A stretch of 64,000 nt of DNA from CAUTUX01 sp963542015 (GTDB lineage: Bacteria > Bacillota > Clostridia > Christensenellales > CAG-917): contig CAUTUX010000005.1 of assembly GCA_963542015.1 (NCBI GenBank), positions 14,200 through 78,199 on the forward strand, read 5' to 3'. The notes beneath the pieces are model-generated. The model saw only the letters and a list, made by a program, of their open reading frames with translations. It made no database searches and was not told the DNA's origin. The translations under genes and the position numbers were made by a program. Positions 34,931-44,356 of this stretch are shown piece by piece. The stretch's first letter is position 1. Each line of letters starts with the position of its first letter.

Positions 34931-35651
34931 TAAGATTGCAGACAATAATATTGCAGAAGAAGTAGTTAAGACAGATGTGGAGTCAGGTCTGGCAGATAAG
35001 CTGATTAAAAACAGTGAGGAGTTGCAAGACAATAATACAGACAATATACAAGAAAAAAAGAAGAAGCGTGGCAATTTGATGGAGATAAGAGACATCATAT
35101 TCTTATCAGTATTATCGGCAGCAATATTCATATCTGGTATACCTATGATGTTTGTTAAAAATGTTCCAGTTTTTGGAGTAATCCAAATGACACTTGCCGT
35201 TCAATTTGCATTACTACTAACAGTTGGTCTGCTAAAGGTTAGAAAACCAGGTGCGGTAATGTTTGTGTCTGTGATAGTAGGATTGTTGCATGTGCCGATG
35301 TTTCCACCTATGGGTGTTGTCATGATTATATGTGGTGGAATAACAGAAGGATTAACGATGGCAATTTTTAGAGGGTATAAAAAAGACATTGCAAGTATAT
35401 TTGCAGGAAGTTTGTGGCTACCACTCTCATTACCACAACTGTTTATATTCTATACATATATGTATGGGGGAAGTCTTTTGGCAAAAAGGGGCAAAGGTAT
35501 GTCTGGAATAGAAGTTAATAGATTTGCGATTGAAAATCCAGCTGTTGCTGTCGCTCTTACAGTAGCTGTTATACTGTTGTCAATTTTAGGAGCAGTGTAC
35601 GGATGGATAATTTCTAGAGAACTTAGAAAAGCGGGAGTTTTTAAGAAGTGA
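34920..35651 (+). CDS. ECF transporter substrate-binding (S) component
   Basis: 243 residues. The first ~58 are polar and cytoplasmic; then about six membrane helices with short loops (IIFLSVLSAAIFISGIPMMF, AVMFVSVIVGLLHVPMFPPMGVVMIICGG) as in MptD/Trep_Strep-type S components. It binds the substrate and toggles in the membrane. Substrate unknown; the T and A subunits follow directly, so this is a dedicated (group I) ECF importer. Starts behind AAAGGAG. Confidence 0.75.
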   Translation: MKDSKIADNNIAEEVVKTDVESGLADKLIKNSEELQDNNTDNIQEKKKKRGNLMEIRDIIFLSVLSAAIFISGIPMMFVKNVPVFGVIQMTLAVQFALLLTVGLLKVRKPGAVMFVSVIVGLLHVPMFPPMGVVMIICGGITEGLTMAIFRGYKKDIASIFAGSLWLPLSLPQLFIFYTYMYGGSLLAKRGKGMSGIEVNRFAIENPAVAVALTVAVILLSILGAVYGWIISRELRKAGVFKK

Positions 35652-36349
35652 ATTTTTTTAGACCTAAAATTAAGGCATATCCTGCTATAGCATGGCTGGC
35701 TGGACTGTTTGTAATGGTTCTTGGGTTGGCAGCAGCGGATGTTCCGAACATCCCTTACCTTATATTGATATTTTATGTATGGATGTTTTTATTTGGGTAC
35801 TATAAAGAATGTCTTTATCTGTTGCCGAGCTTTATTGTAATAGGTGGCATATTTGCTGGGATTGCATATGGTGTGAATGTTAACAAACCAGATGAGGAAC
35901 AGATTAGGTCTGTAATATCAGTAATAACAAGATTAGGGGCAGTATATGTTGGGATTATCCCAGGGCTGGGGACTAAGCCGATACGGATGTCTAGGTGCCT
36001 TTCTCAAATGAAAATGCCTAGATCCATAACATTGGGAATGATGATAGCAATGTCATTTGCCCCCAAGCTTATGGTCGAGGTTAGAAGAATAAGAGAAGCA
36101 ATGAGGACAAGAGGAGCTGGAAGTATTTTAAATCCCAAGGTATTTTATAGAGCATTAATTATTCCGTTCATTATAAGGTTAGTAAACATTTCTGATATTC
36201 TGGCATTGTCTGTTGAGACTCGTGGGTTTAGTACAGGTAAAAGTAAATATACAATATATAAAAAAGAGCATATAAGTTTTACAGATTTAATATTCCTATT
36301 TGGAATGGTAGCAGGGACTGTATTGGTATTGTTGTTATGGAAGCATTAA
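35648..36349 (+). CDS. ECF transporter transmembrane (T) component
   Basis: 233 residues with about five membrane helices. The two coupling arginine motifs of EcfT/CbiQ are visible: REAMRTRGAG and SVETRGFSTG. These link the S component to the ATPases. GTG start, 4-base overlap with the S gene. Confidence 0.85.
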   Translation: MNFFRPKIKAYPAIAWLAGLFVMVLGLAAADVPNIPYLILIFYVWMFLFGYYKECLYLLPSFIVIGGIFAGIAYGVNVNKPDEEQIRSVISVITRLGAVYVGIIPGLGTKPIRMSRCLSQMKMPRSITLGMMIAMSFAPKLMVEVRRIREAMRTRGAGSILNPKVFYRALIIPFIIRLVNISDILALSVETRGFSTGKSKYTIYKKEHISFTDLIFLFGMVAGTVLVLLLWKH

Positions 36350-37752
36350 GATTAGAAAATATTTCATTCTCATATGATGGGAAAAACAAAATATTGGAAG
36401 ATGTAAATTTCTCATGCAACTACGGAGAAATGGTTTTGCTGTCTGGAAAATCAGGAGAAGGCAAAAGTACAATAATGTCAATTATTAGTGGGATAATCCC
36501 ACACTTATATAAAGGTGATTTGTCTGGTAAGGCGTTTGTAGATGGAGAAGATATTCATAAAAAAACAATAGGACAAATATGTAGAAAATTGGGGATTGTT
36601 CTTCAAAATGCTGACGAACAAATAATACAAACATATGCAGAAGACGAGATAGCATTTGGCTGTGAAAACTTAGCATTTCCAGTGCAGAAGATAAGTGAGC
36701 AAATTGATATAGTCACAGAATTGTTCGGTATTGATAAGAATAGTAGAACAAAAATTTTGTCTGGTGGACAAAAACAAACATTAATGACGGCAGCTACAAT
36801 AGCAATGGGACAAAAGATAGTAATCTTGGATGAACCATTAGCAAATCTTGATAAAGTATCTTCCGAAAAACTAATGAAGACATTGAGAACACTAGCTGAT
36901 TCGGGATTCTGCGTTGTCATCATAGAACACCGTATAGATGTAATACTCAATTATGTTGATAGAGTTTTTCATGTTGGAAATAAAAAAATAACTGAACAGA
37001 AGGATTTTGATGAATATCTAAAAAGCCAGGCATGCATGATACTTAACGATCAAAAAAGCATTGCAACAAATAAGAATCTTATAGAGATTTGCAATGTGTC
37101 ATATGTTAAAAAGAAAAAGATTATATTGGATGAAATTAATTTAAACATATTTGATAAAGAAAGACTTGTAATGTTGGGAGACAATGGAGCTGGCAAATCC
37201 ACATTATTGAGAGTAATTGCGAGAATTGCAAAAACAAGTAGAGGTAAAATAATTCAAAGAATTAATCCCAAACTTGGGCAGAAGAGAGGTTCAAAAAAAT
37301 GGTTTAAAGAAGTCGGAGTCGTATATCAAAATCCAGACTATCAATTATTCATGGATACAGTGCGTAGAGAAATTGAATTTTCTGGTAAAGATAAGGCTTG
37401 GAACGATTACATAATAGAAGCCTTTAAATTAAAGAAAATATTGAAAAGGCATCCAGTATCGTTATCACAAGGACAGAAAAGAAGATTGACAATAGCAGCG
37501 ACATTGGCAGGGAAACCACGGCTGTTACTTCTTGATGAACCAACAGTAGGACAGGATTATCAGACTCTTATGGAGATTGTTGAAATTTTAAATAAAGTAC
37601 ATGTTGAGACTGGAAATACGATGATAACAGTCACACACGATGTAAGGTGTGCTGAAGCATTAGCAGATAGATATATAGAAATGGAAAAAGGAAAAATTGT
37701 CCGAGAAGGTAGTTCGGACGGAATCGAAAAATATTTTTCAAGAATTAAATAG
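36337..37752 (+). CDS. ECF transporter ATPase, two fused nucleotide-binding domains
   Basis: 471 residues holding two complete ABC ATPase domains. The first has Walker A GKSGEGKST (37-45), signature LSGGQKQ and Walker B IVILDEPLANLD; the second has GDNGAGKST, LSQGQKRR and LLLLDEPTVGQD. This is the EcfA-EcfA' fusion seen in group I ECF systems. It powers the S/T module encoded just upstream. Overlaps the T gene by 13 bases and is the last gene of the operon. Confidence 0.92.
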   Translation: MEALRLENISFSYDGKNKILEDVNFSCNYGEMVLLSGKSGEGKSTIMSIISGIIPHLYKGDLSGKAFVDGEDIHKKTIGQICRKLGIVLQNADEQIIQTYAEDEIAFGCENLAFPVQKISEQIDIVTELFGIDKNSRTKILSGGQKQTLMTAATIAMGQKIVILDEPLANLDKVSSEKLMKTLRTLADSGFCVVIIEHRIDVILNYVDRVFHVGNKKITEQKDFDEYLKSQACMILNDQKSIATNKNLIEICNVSYVKKKKIILDEINLNIFDKERLVMLGDNGAGKSTLLRVIARIAKTSRGKIIQRINPKLGQKRGSKKWFKEVGVVYQNPDYQLFMDTVRREIEFSGKDKAWNDYIIEAFKLKKILKRHPVSLSQGQKRRLTIAATLAGKPRLLLLDEPTVGQDYQTLMEIVEILNKVHVETGNTMITVTHDVRCAEALADRYIEMEKGKIVREGSSDGIEKYFSRIK

Positions 37753-37756
37753 AAGT

Positions 37757-38029
37757 TTAGATTATAGGATTTGAATCCTTGTTTTCTTCTTTTTCTTTAG
37801 CTCTTCTTTCCTCAAAAGTTAAAAGATCATCTTCACGCATACAAAGAAGTAAGATTCCACCGATGCGGGTGCAGAAAAGCAATGTTAAAATTCCTATAGT
37901 AACAAGATCTGAACTTTTCTTTGCAGACTCAAGACGCTTAAGTGCAATGATTCCTACCACTAGGGGAACAATAGACCAGAACCCAACACATATACCAATG
38001 ATGATAAAAATTTTTGCAGCGGACTTCAT
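37757..38029 (-). CDS. Small two-helix membrane protein
   Basis: 90 residues with two hydrophobic segments (about 5-28 and 43-63), separated by a short charged loop (LKRLESAKKSSD), and a Lys/Glu-rich tail. It resembles short DUF4190/DUF4870-like membrane proteins in layout, but no specific match is claimed. GAGGTG ribosome site. It converges with the ECF operon, 4 bases from its stop. Confidence 0.6.
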   Translation of the reverse strand: MKSAAKIFIIIGICVGFWSIVPLVVGIIALKRLESAKKSSDLVTIGILTLLFCTRIGGILLLCMREDDLLTFEERRAKEKEENKDSNPII

Positions 38030-38176
38030 AAAAACACCTCAAATATACAAATAGTGTAGCATGTTGCAATGCGAAATTTCAAAAAGACTGGGCTTGAAAA
38101 AACCGTGTTTTTTATGGTAAAGTTAATTGATAAACATTCAGGGGGACGAAGCATAGTTTTTCTATGTAAAAAGTAA

Positions 38177-39742
38177 ATGGAAACAAAAATTGAACAGTTA
38201 GCAGTTGACAAAAAATTGTTGGCAAAGAGAAGAGGAATCAAAGCAGGTATCATTATTACTTGCATAGTCATGACAGTATTATTGCTTGTAGCTTTATTTG
38301 CTGTAATAAACGCAGTTGGGTCAAAAGCGTTACTAAAACTAGCAAAATCATATAGCCAATATTCAATAACTCCAGATACAGATCATATACCTCAGAAAGA
38401 TGCTTCTGGAGAATGGAGATTTAATACAAACAAGGATAAGCCGTTTAAAATTATGCAGTTAACGGATGTCCATATTGGAGCTGGATTCGCATCATTCCAA
38501 AAAGACAAATGGGCAATGAATGCTGTAGCTACTATGATAAGACAAGAAAAGCCAGATTTAGTAATGGTAACTGGAGATATAGCGTATCCAGTACCAATTC
38601 AAGCAGGTACAGCAAACAACCTAAAGGCAGCAGAAATCTTTGCAAACTTAATGGAAAGTATGGGAGCATATTGGACATTTTGTTATGGTAATCATGATAC
38701 AGAAGCATATAGCAAATATACAAGAAAAGACATTTCAGAATGGTATCGTAAGCAGATTGAGAAAGGTGAGTTTAAAAGATGCTTATTTACTACAAATCCA
38801 TCTAATTGGAGTAAATATACAAAAGATCAGAATAGATTTGGATATGGGAATCAGATTATTAAATTGTATAGAGATGGGAAACTTAAGAAAGTTTTAACAG
38901 TATTAGATTCACACGCATACCTTGATTCCGATAAGTTTGGTATGTTGTGGCATTACGACAATATCCACCAAGAACAAATTAATTGGTATAAAGATAGAAT
39001 GACTGAACTTAAAGAAGAAACAGCAGATAACAAGTATCCTGAAAATATGGCATTTTTCCACATTGCAATTCCTGAGTACAAGGAAGCATATGATTTACAG
39101 ATGAGTGAAGCTGGAACAGTGGAATATGATAAGAAAGGATACAAACATTATTCATTGCAAAACAAATATATTAAGAATAATTCATATTACGAGGATGGGC
39201 ATAGAATAGTTTTAGGCATTGCAAAAGGTGAAGTTACAGTAGAGCAACCTGGGCTGAATGATAAAAACCCAGACTTATCAAAATTGAAAAAAGTAAAGGC
39301 ATCGGCTCGTATGGAAGAAGGAATTATTGGAGAACACAAAAAACTTATTTACAGTGGTGTTGGAAATGATAATTTCTTTGAAACGGGAGCAATGTGTAAC
39401 TTAACGGCTACATTCTGCGGACATGACCATTACAACAATATGTCGATAGCATATAAGAAAGAAGTATTTGATGAAAATGGCAAAGAGGTTAAATACAAAG
39501 GAATCTTATTAAATTATGGTATGAGTATAGACTATTTGGCATATATAGGTATTTATAAAAAAGGTGCTCAGAGAGGATGTAGGATGATAGAGATGTTTAA
39601 AGATAAAAATGGTGAAGACATATCTTACCATTACGGTGCCAGAGACTTTATTACATATAACAGCAACTACTATAATTATCAGCCAATAAATAGAAATAGA
39701 GAAAAAACACCATCAAAGAGTTATGATGCAAAAGTTTGGTAA
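38177..39742 (+). CDS. Membrane-anchored calcineurin-like metallophosphoesterase
   Basis: 521 residues. One membrane helix at about 25-50 leaves the rest outside. The metallophosphoesterase motifs are in order: QLTDVHIGAG, MVTGDIAYP, CYGNHDTEA and, after a ~200-residue insert, FCGHDHYNN. These bind two metals. It probably hydrolyses a phosphoester at the cell surface; the substrate is unknown. The ribosome-binding site is poor (a GGGGGA lies 30 bases upstream). The small membrane protein at 39771 follows after 28 bases. Confidence 0.82.
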   Translation: METKIEQLAVDKKLLAKRRGIKAGIIITCIVMTVLLLVALFAVINAVGSKALLKLAKSYSQYSITPDTDHIPQKDASGEWRFNTNKDKPFKIMQLTDVHIGAGFASFQKDKWAMNAVATMIRQEKPDLVMVTGDIAYPVPIQAGTANNLKAAEIFANLMESMGAYWTFCYGNHDTEAYSKYTRKDISEWYRKQIEKGEFKRCLFTTNPSNWSKYTKDQNRFGYGNQIIKLYRDGKLKKVLTVLDSHAYLDSDKFGMLWHYDNIHQEQINWYKDRMTELKEETADNKYPENMAFFHIAIPEYKEAYDLQMSEAGTVEYDKKGYKHYSLQNKYIKNNSYYEDGHRIVLGIAKGEVTVEQPGLNDKNPDLSKLKKVKASARMEEGIIGEHKKLIYSGVGNDNFFETGAMCNLTATFCGHDHYNNMSIAYKKEVFDENGKEVKYKGILLNYGMSIDYLAYIGIYKKGAQRGCRMIEMFKDKNGEDISYHYGARDFITYNSNYYNYQPINRNREKTPSKSYDAKVW

Positions 39743-39770
39743 TGTATAATATTAAGAATAGGAGAAAGTA

Positions 39771-40310
39771 ATGGCAACATCAAAAACAAAGAGAGATTTT
39801 GACAAAATTGACTACCCTTTATTTATAGGTGGTTTAATGGCAATTTTCGTTGCAATCGCAGCGGGATTAAAAGCAGGTGGAATAGACATTGTTAAGTGGG
39901 CATTTGCAGTACCTGGCATGATTTTAATAGCAATGGGAGCCTCGGGTATAACCAGAGGGAAATATGTTGAAGGCGTATTAGAACTGGCGGCTGGTGTAAC
40001 GATGGTTGTATGTGCTCTGATTAATCCTCAGCTATTTTGGGTAGTAACGGGCGTAGTTGTTTTATTGTTCTGCATTGTACTCTTATTCTTCACAATTAGT
40101 GCAAAACAAAACAATACAAAATCTGTTATGAAATATATGGCAGTAATTTTTGGCACAGCAGCAGGGATTATGTTAGTGCTTACATATGTACATGTAACAA
40201 GAAAAATAAGCATTCCTAACGCTATGATTTGGTTTATCTTTGTTGGTATCATTACAGGAATATTTGGAATATTCCTTACAGCTTCATCATTGTTGATACA
40301 CGAAAAATAA
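39771..40310 (+). CDS. Multi-spanning membrane protein of unknown function
   Basis: 179 residues with about six membrane helices (LFIGGLMAIFVAIAAGL; VPGMILIAMGA; ELAAGVTMVVCALI; VVTGVVVLLFCIVLLFF; and two more) and no recognisable motif. GGAGAAAG site. It is probably cotranscribed with the phosphoesterase and ends at a good terminator. Confidence 0.65.
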   Translation: MATSKTKRDFDKIDYPLFIGGLMAIFVAIAAGLKAGGIDIVKWAFAVPGMILIAMGASGITRGKYVEGVLELAAGVTMVVCALINPQLFWVVTGVVVLLFCIVLLFFTISAKQNNTKSVMKYMAVIFGTAAGIMLVLTYVHVTRKISIPNAMIWFIFVGIITGIFGIFLTASSLLIHEK

Positions 40311-40340
40311 TCTACACATAAAAATTAATGACAGTTAATG

Positions 40341-40369
40341 CAGGACTCAAAAATTAGAGTCCTGTTTTT
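40341..40369 (+). terminator. Rho-independent terminator after the membrane protein
   Basis: CAGGACTC/GAGTCCTG perfect 8-bp stem, 8-base loop, then TTTTT. It separates this unit from the convergent ribonucleotide reductase operon. Confidence 0.88.
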
Positions 40370-40384
40370 GCGTTAAAGCGGATT

Positions 40385-41077
40385 TTAATATCCACGCATA
40401 ATTACTTGCTTAACTGTTTTCTCGGCAAGTTGTTTGTATAGTAAGGCAATTTCTTTGGGGATTGGATGAAATCCATGTTGAATGCAACCAGGGCTATCTT
40501 TATATTTCTGTAAAGCATATTTTTCAGAGCCCTTAATCATGGAAAGTAAATTTTTCATTACTTCAGGAGTATGAAACTCTTCTATTAAAGTTGTACGGAA
40601 TTCATAATTGATTTTGGATTCCATTATAATGGAAATAGACTCCTTTATTTTAATCATGTTTATTTGCTTTAACCCACATATGTCCGCATAAATCTCGGCA
40701 CTTCCTTTAACATCCATTGCGATGTAGTCGACCAGTTTATGTTCGATTAAATATTTCAACATGGGAGGATTGTATCCATTGCTATCTATCTTTACCAAAA
40801 AACCAAGCGATCTTATTTTTTTAATAAAGGGAACTAGATCTTGTTGCAAGGTGGCTTCACCACCAGAAATGCATACGGCATCTAATAGCCCTTTTCGTTT
40901 TTCCAGTTGTTCTAATATTTTATTTGCATCAAGTAGTGGAATTGAATCTGATAGAACAAGAGCACTGTTTTGACAGAAAGGACAACGAAAGTTGCATCCA
41001 TGTGTAAAGATGGTGCAAGCAATTTTGTCATCGTAGTCAACCATCGACATATTCTCGATGCCAGCAATTTGAATCAT
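40385..41077 (-). CDS. nrdG: Anaerobic ribonucleotide reductase-activating protein (radical SAM)
   Basis: 230 residues. The [4Fe-4S] motif is GCNFRCPFC (CxxxCxxC), followed by the SAM-binding CISGGEATLQQ and a partial barrel. It makes the glycyl radical on NrdD. It is the longer NrdG form that resembles PflA-type activases (230 versus ~155 for E. coli NrdG). Its ATG overlaps the trxB stop (ATGA), placing it as third gene of the nrdD operon. Confidence 0.9.
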   Translation of the reverse strand: MIQIAGIENMSMVDYDDKIACTIFTHGCNFRCPFCQNSALVLSDSIPLLDANKILEQLEKRKGLLDAVCISGGEATLQQDLVPFIKKIRSLGFLVKIDSNGYNPPMLKYLIEHKLVDYIAMDVKGSAEIYADICGLKQINMIKIKESISIIMESKINYEFRTTLIEEFHTPEVMKNLLSMIKGSEKYALQKYKDSPGCIQHGFHPIPKEIALLYKQLAEKTVKQVIMRGY

Positions 41078-41982
41078 AGAGTTTCCAGATATTTACATGC
41101 ACTGAAAGATGCGTTTGCTCCATCGCTCAGAGCACCTATCATTTGTCTAAATGATTTGGTTCGACAGTCTCCAGCAGCAAAAATGCCAGAAGTAGAAGTT
41201 TCACCATTTTCGTTTGCTACGATATAGCCGTTTTCATCTAGTTTAACAAGATCTTTAAAGATATTGTTATTTGGTACTTGCCCAATGCATACAAAGACTG
41301 CAGAGACAGGAATGGTTATTTTTTTATTAGCGTTATCCACGAAATCCAAAGCTTCTAATTCTTTTTCTCCAACCAAACCTGTGAGCTTTAAATTGTGTTT
41401 GATGACAATGTTATCTTTGCTTGCAAGCCGATCCACTAAAGTTTTATCTCCGAAGAATTTATCAAACAGTGTGCAGATGGTTACACTCTTACAATAAGTC
41501 GCTAGTAGCATGGAATACTGTAGAGCAGTATTTCCATCTCCAATAACGGCGACATCCTTGTTTTCATAGAATTGACCATCACACAGAGCACAGTATGAAA
41601 CACCGTTACCGATCAAATCTTGTTCACGAGGTATGTCTAAAGTTTTATGCTTTACCCCAGAGGCAATAATAACAGCTTTAGAAGTGTATTCATCCATATC
41701 TGTTTTGATGATGAAATCAGTATCTGTTTTTTTGATATCTATAACTTCTTCAAGAGCTACTTCAATGTTCCATTGTGAAATTTGCTCATATAGGGAGTTC
41801 ATAATATCTGCACCAGGCGACGAAAAGACTGTAGGGAAATTTTCTACCTTTGGAGCAAATGAAATCTGACCGCCTATGGTTTCTTTTTCAATAACGATAA
41901 CGGAGCGACCCGCACGTACTGCATTTAATGCAGCGTTCATTCCAGCGGGACCTGCTCCGATAATTACGATATCATAAGACAT
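41074..41982 (-). CDS. trxB: Thioredoxin reductase
   Basis: 302 residues: FAD motif GAGPAGMNAA, redox-active Cys131 and Cys134 in CALCDG (more often CATCDG), NADPH motif VIGDGNTALQYS and final FAAGDCR. It reduces thioredoxin-like partners. Placed 1 base after nrdD, whose C-terminus carries a redoxin domain, and coupled to nrdG, it is the likely electron donor for that reductase. Confidence 0.93.
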   Translation of the reverse strand: MSYDIVIIGAGPAGMNAALNAVRAGRSVIVIEKETIGGQISFAPKVENFPTVFSSPGADIMNSLYEQISQWNIEVALEEVIDIKKTDTDFIIKTDMDEYTSKAVIIASGVKHKTLDIPREQDLIGNGVSYCALCDGQFYENKDVAVIGDGNTALQYSMLLATYCKSVTICTLFDKFFGDKTLVDRLASKDNIVIKHNLKLTGLVGEKELEALDFVDNANKKITIPVSAVFVCIGQVPNNNIFKDLVKLDENGYIVANENGETSTSGIFAAGDCRTKSFRQMIGALSDGANASFSACKYLETL

Positions 41983-41983
41983 A

Positions 41984-44356
41984 TTACTTCAATGAACCTA
42001 TATATTCTCTAATGGCACTTGCATTGTCATAAACATCAAACCCATTTTCTTTTGGAACAAGAAGAGTTGGTGCTTTCTTTATTGAGAATGCGTTTGATAA
42101 ATCTTTGTTTTGGATAGCATCCACATCAAGATATTTTACCTTTGCCTTATCTAACATACCTTTTGCAAGTTTGCAGTTAGGGCATGTAGGGGTTGAGAAA
42201 AGTGTGATTTTTTCTAGCTTTGGTGTGTTTGTCTGTTCACAGCCACAGTTTGCATGAGCATGAGCGTGTAGCTGAGAAGTTTCAATAACATATTCTTTTC
42301 TCTCATCAAATTCTTCAAGCTTACCATTATTCCAGTTCTGTACAGGTCTATAATAACCAGTGATACGGCTATATACTTCGGCTTGTGCGTTACAGTATGG
42401 GCATCTTTCATGTTCGCCTTCAAGGTACCCGTGCTCAGCACATACTGAATATGTAGGAGACAAAGTGTAGTATGGTAATCTAAAGTTTTCAGCAATCTTT
42501 CTTACCAAATTTGCTGCCGTTTTCCAGTTATCTAATTTTTGACCTAAGAATGCGTGGAATACAGTTCCTGATGTATATAATGTCTGCAACTCATCTTGTA
42601 TCTCGAGTGCCTTAAATATATCATCAGTAAAGCCAACAGGAAGGTGTGAGCTGTTTGTATAGTATGGAGTTGCATTCTTTCCTTTACCTTCAGAGGCTGT
42701 GATAATCTTAGGGAATTTAGCCTTATCATGTTTTGCAAGTCTGTATGATGTTGATTCTGCAGGTGTAGCCTCCAAGTTATATAAGTCACCATATTGTTCT
42801 TGATAATCTGACAATTTATTTCTCATGAAGTTCAACGTCTTCTTTGTAAATTCTTGAGCCGCCCTGTTTGTTAAATCTTTCTTTAACCATTTTGCATTTA
42901 AGCAAGCTTCGTTCATACCAACCAAACCGATTGTTGAGAAGTGGTTATTAAATGTTCCAAGATAATGCTTTGTGTATGGATATAAGCCAAACTCAAGAAG
43001 TCTTGTAACAACATTTCTCTTTACTTTCAATGATCTAGCAGAGATATCCATCAAGTTTGTGAGCCTTTCAAAGAATTCGGTTTCATCTTTAGAAAGATAG
43101 GCGATTCTAGGCATATTAATAGTTACAACGCCAACAGATCCTGTCGATTCACCGCTACCAAAGAATCCACCAGATTTCTTTCTAAGTTCCCTTAAGTCAA
43201 GTCTTAAACGGCAACACATACTTCTTACATCACTTGGTTCCATATCACTATTTACATAGTTGCTGAAATAAGGTGTACCGTATTTTGCAGTCATTTCAAA
43301 CAATAGTTTATTGTTTTCAGTTTCGCCCCAATCAAAATTAGAAGTAATTGAATATGTTGGAATAGGGTATTGGAATCCCCTTCCGTTGGCATCACCTTCA
43401 ATCATAATTTCGATGAATGCCTTATTAATCATATCCATTTCTTTTTTACAATCTTTGTATCTGAAGTTTTGTTCTTTTCCACCTACGATAGCATTAAGTT
43501 CTGCCAAATCGTTAGGCACAGTCCAGTCAAGCGTTATGTTTGTGAAAGGCGCCTGTGTACCCCAACGAGAAGGAGTATTTACACCATATATAAATGATTG
43601 CAAACATTGCTTTACCTGTTTATAGTCCAAATTGTCTTTTTTAACAAAAGGAGCAAGGTATGTATCAAAAGATGAGAATGCTTGAGCGCCAGCCCATTCA
43701 TTTTGCATGATACCAAGGAAGTTAACCATTTGGTTACATAAGGTTGATAAATGTGAAGCAGGAGCAGAAGTGATTTTTCCTGGTATTCCACCGAGGCCTT
43801 GTTGTATTAATTGTTTCAATGACCATCCTGCACAGTATCCAGTGAGCATACTCAAGTCATGAATGTGAATATCTGCATTTCTATGAGCATCAGCAATTTC
43901 TTTATCATATATTTCAGACAACCAATAGTTTGCAGTTATAGCACCAGAGTTTGAAAGAATTAAACCACCAACGGAATAAGTAACTGTTGAGTTTTCTTTA
44001 ACACGCCAGTCAGCAACATTTAAATAACTATCAACAGTGTTTTTATAGTCAATCATTGTTGAATCAACATTTCTAACTTTTTCTCTTTGCTTTCTATATA
44101 AGATGTAAGACTTTGCAGCCTCAACAAAACCGCTCTGTATAAGAACAACTTCAACTGAATCTTGTATCTCTTCAACGCTGATAATATCATCCTTAATTTT
44201 ATGGTTAAAATCAGCAGAAACCTTTAATGCAAGGGTGTCTAAAATCTCTTGATTGTAATCAACACCAACAGCTTTAAAAGCCTTCTCAACAGCAAGTTTA
44301 ATCTTGCCTAATTCGAATGAAACGATACTTCCATCTCTCTTTCTAACATTTATCAT
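41984..44356 (-). CDS. nrdD: Anaerobic (class III) ribonucleoside-triphosphate reductase fused to a C-terminal redoxin domain
   Basis: 790 residues from the ATG at 44356 behind GGAGGTA. Residues 1-95 are an ATP cone (VRKRDGSIVSFELGKIK); the barrel follows with MCCRLRLDLRELRKKSGG. Zinc cysteines are in CSVCAEHG and CPYC; the glycyl radical is Gly667 in YSRITGYYRPVQ. After a His/Cys linker (HAHAHANCGC) residues ~713-790 form a glutaredoxin/NrdH-like domain with CPNC (Cys725, Cys728) and a cis-proline in KKAPTLLV. It reduces NTPs to dNTPs without oxygen. The fusion fits the thioredoxin-dependent branch of class III enzymes rather than the formate-dependent one. Confidence 0.93.
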   Translation of the reverse strand: MINVRKRDGSIVSFELGKIKLAVEKAFKAVGVDYNQEILDTLALKVSADFNHKIKDDIISVEEIQDSVEVVLIQSGFVEAAKSYILYRKQREKVRNVDSTMIDYKNTVDSYLNVADWRVKENSTVTYSVGGLILSNSGAITANYWLSEIYDKEIADAHRNADIHIHDLSMLTGYCAGWSLKQLIQQGLGGIPGKITSAPASHLSTLCNQMVNFLGIMQNEWAGAQAFSSFDTYLAPFVKKDNLDYKQVKQCLQSFIYGVNTPSRWGTQAPFTNITLDWTVPNDLAELNAIVGGKEQNFRYKDCKKEMDMINKAFIEIMIEGDANGRGFQYPIPTYSITSNFDWGETENNKLLFEMTAKYGTPYFSNYVNSDMEPSDVRSMCCRLRLDLRELRKKSGGFFGSGESTGSVGVVTINMPRIAYLSKDETEFFERLTNLMDISARSLKVKRNVVTRLLEFGLYPYTKHYLGTFNNHFSTIGLVGMNEACLNAKWLKKDLTNRAAQEFTKKTLNFMRNKLSDYQEQYGDLYNLEATPAESTSYRLAKHDKAKFPKIITASEGKGKNATPYYTNSSHLPVGFTDDIFKALEIQDELQTLYTSGTVFHAFLGQKLDNWKTAANLVRKIAENFRLPYYTLSPTYSVCAEHGYLEGEHERCPYCNAQAEVYSRITGYYRPVQNWNNGKLEEFDERKEYVIETSQLHAHAHANCGCEQTNTPKLEKITLFSTPTCPNCKLAKGMLDKAKVKYLDVDAIQNKDLSNAFSIKKAPTLLVPKENGFDVYDNASAIREYIGSLK

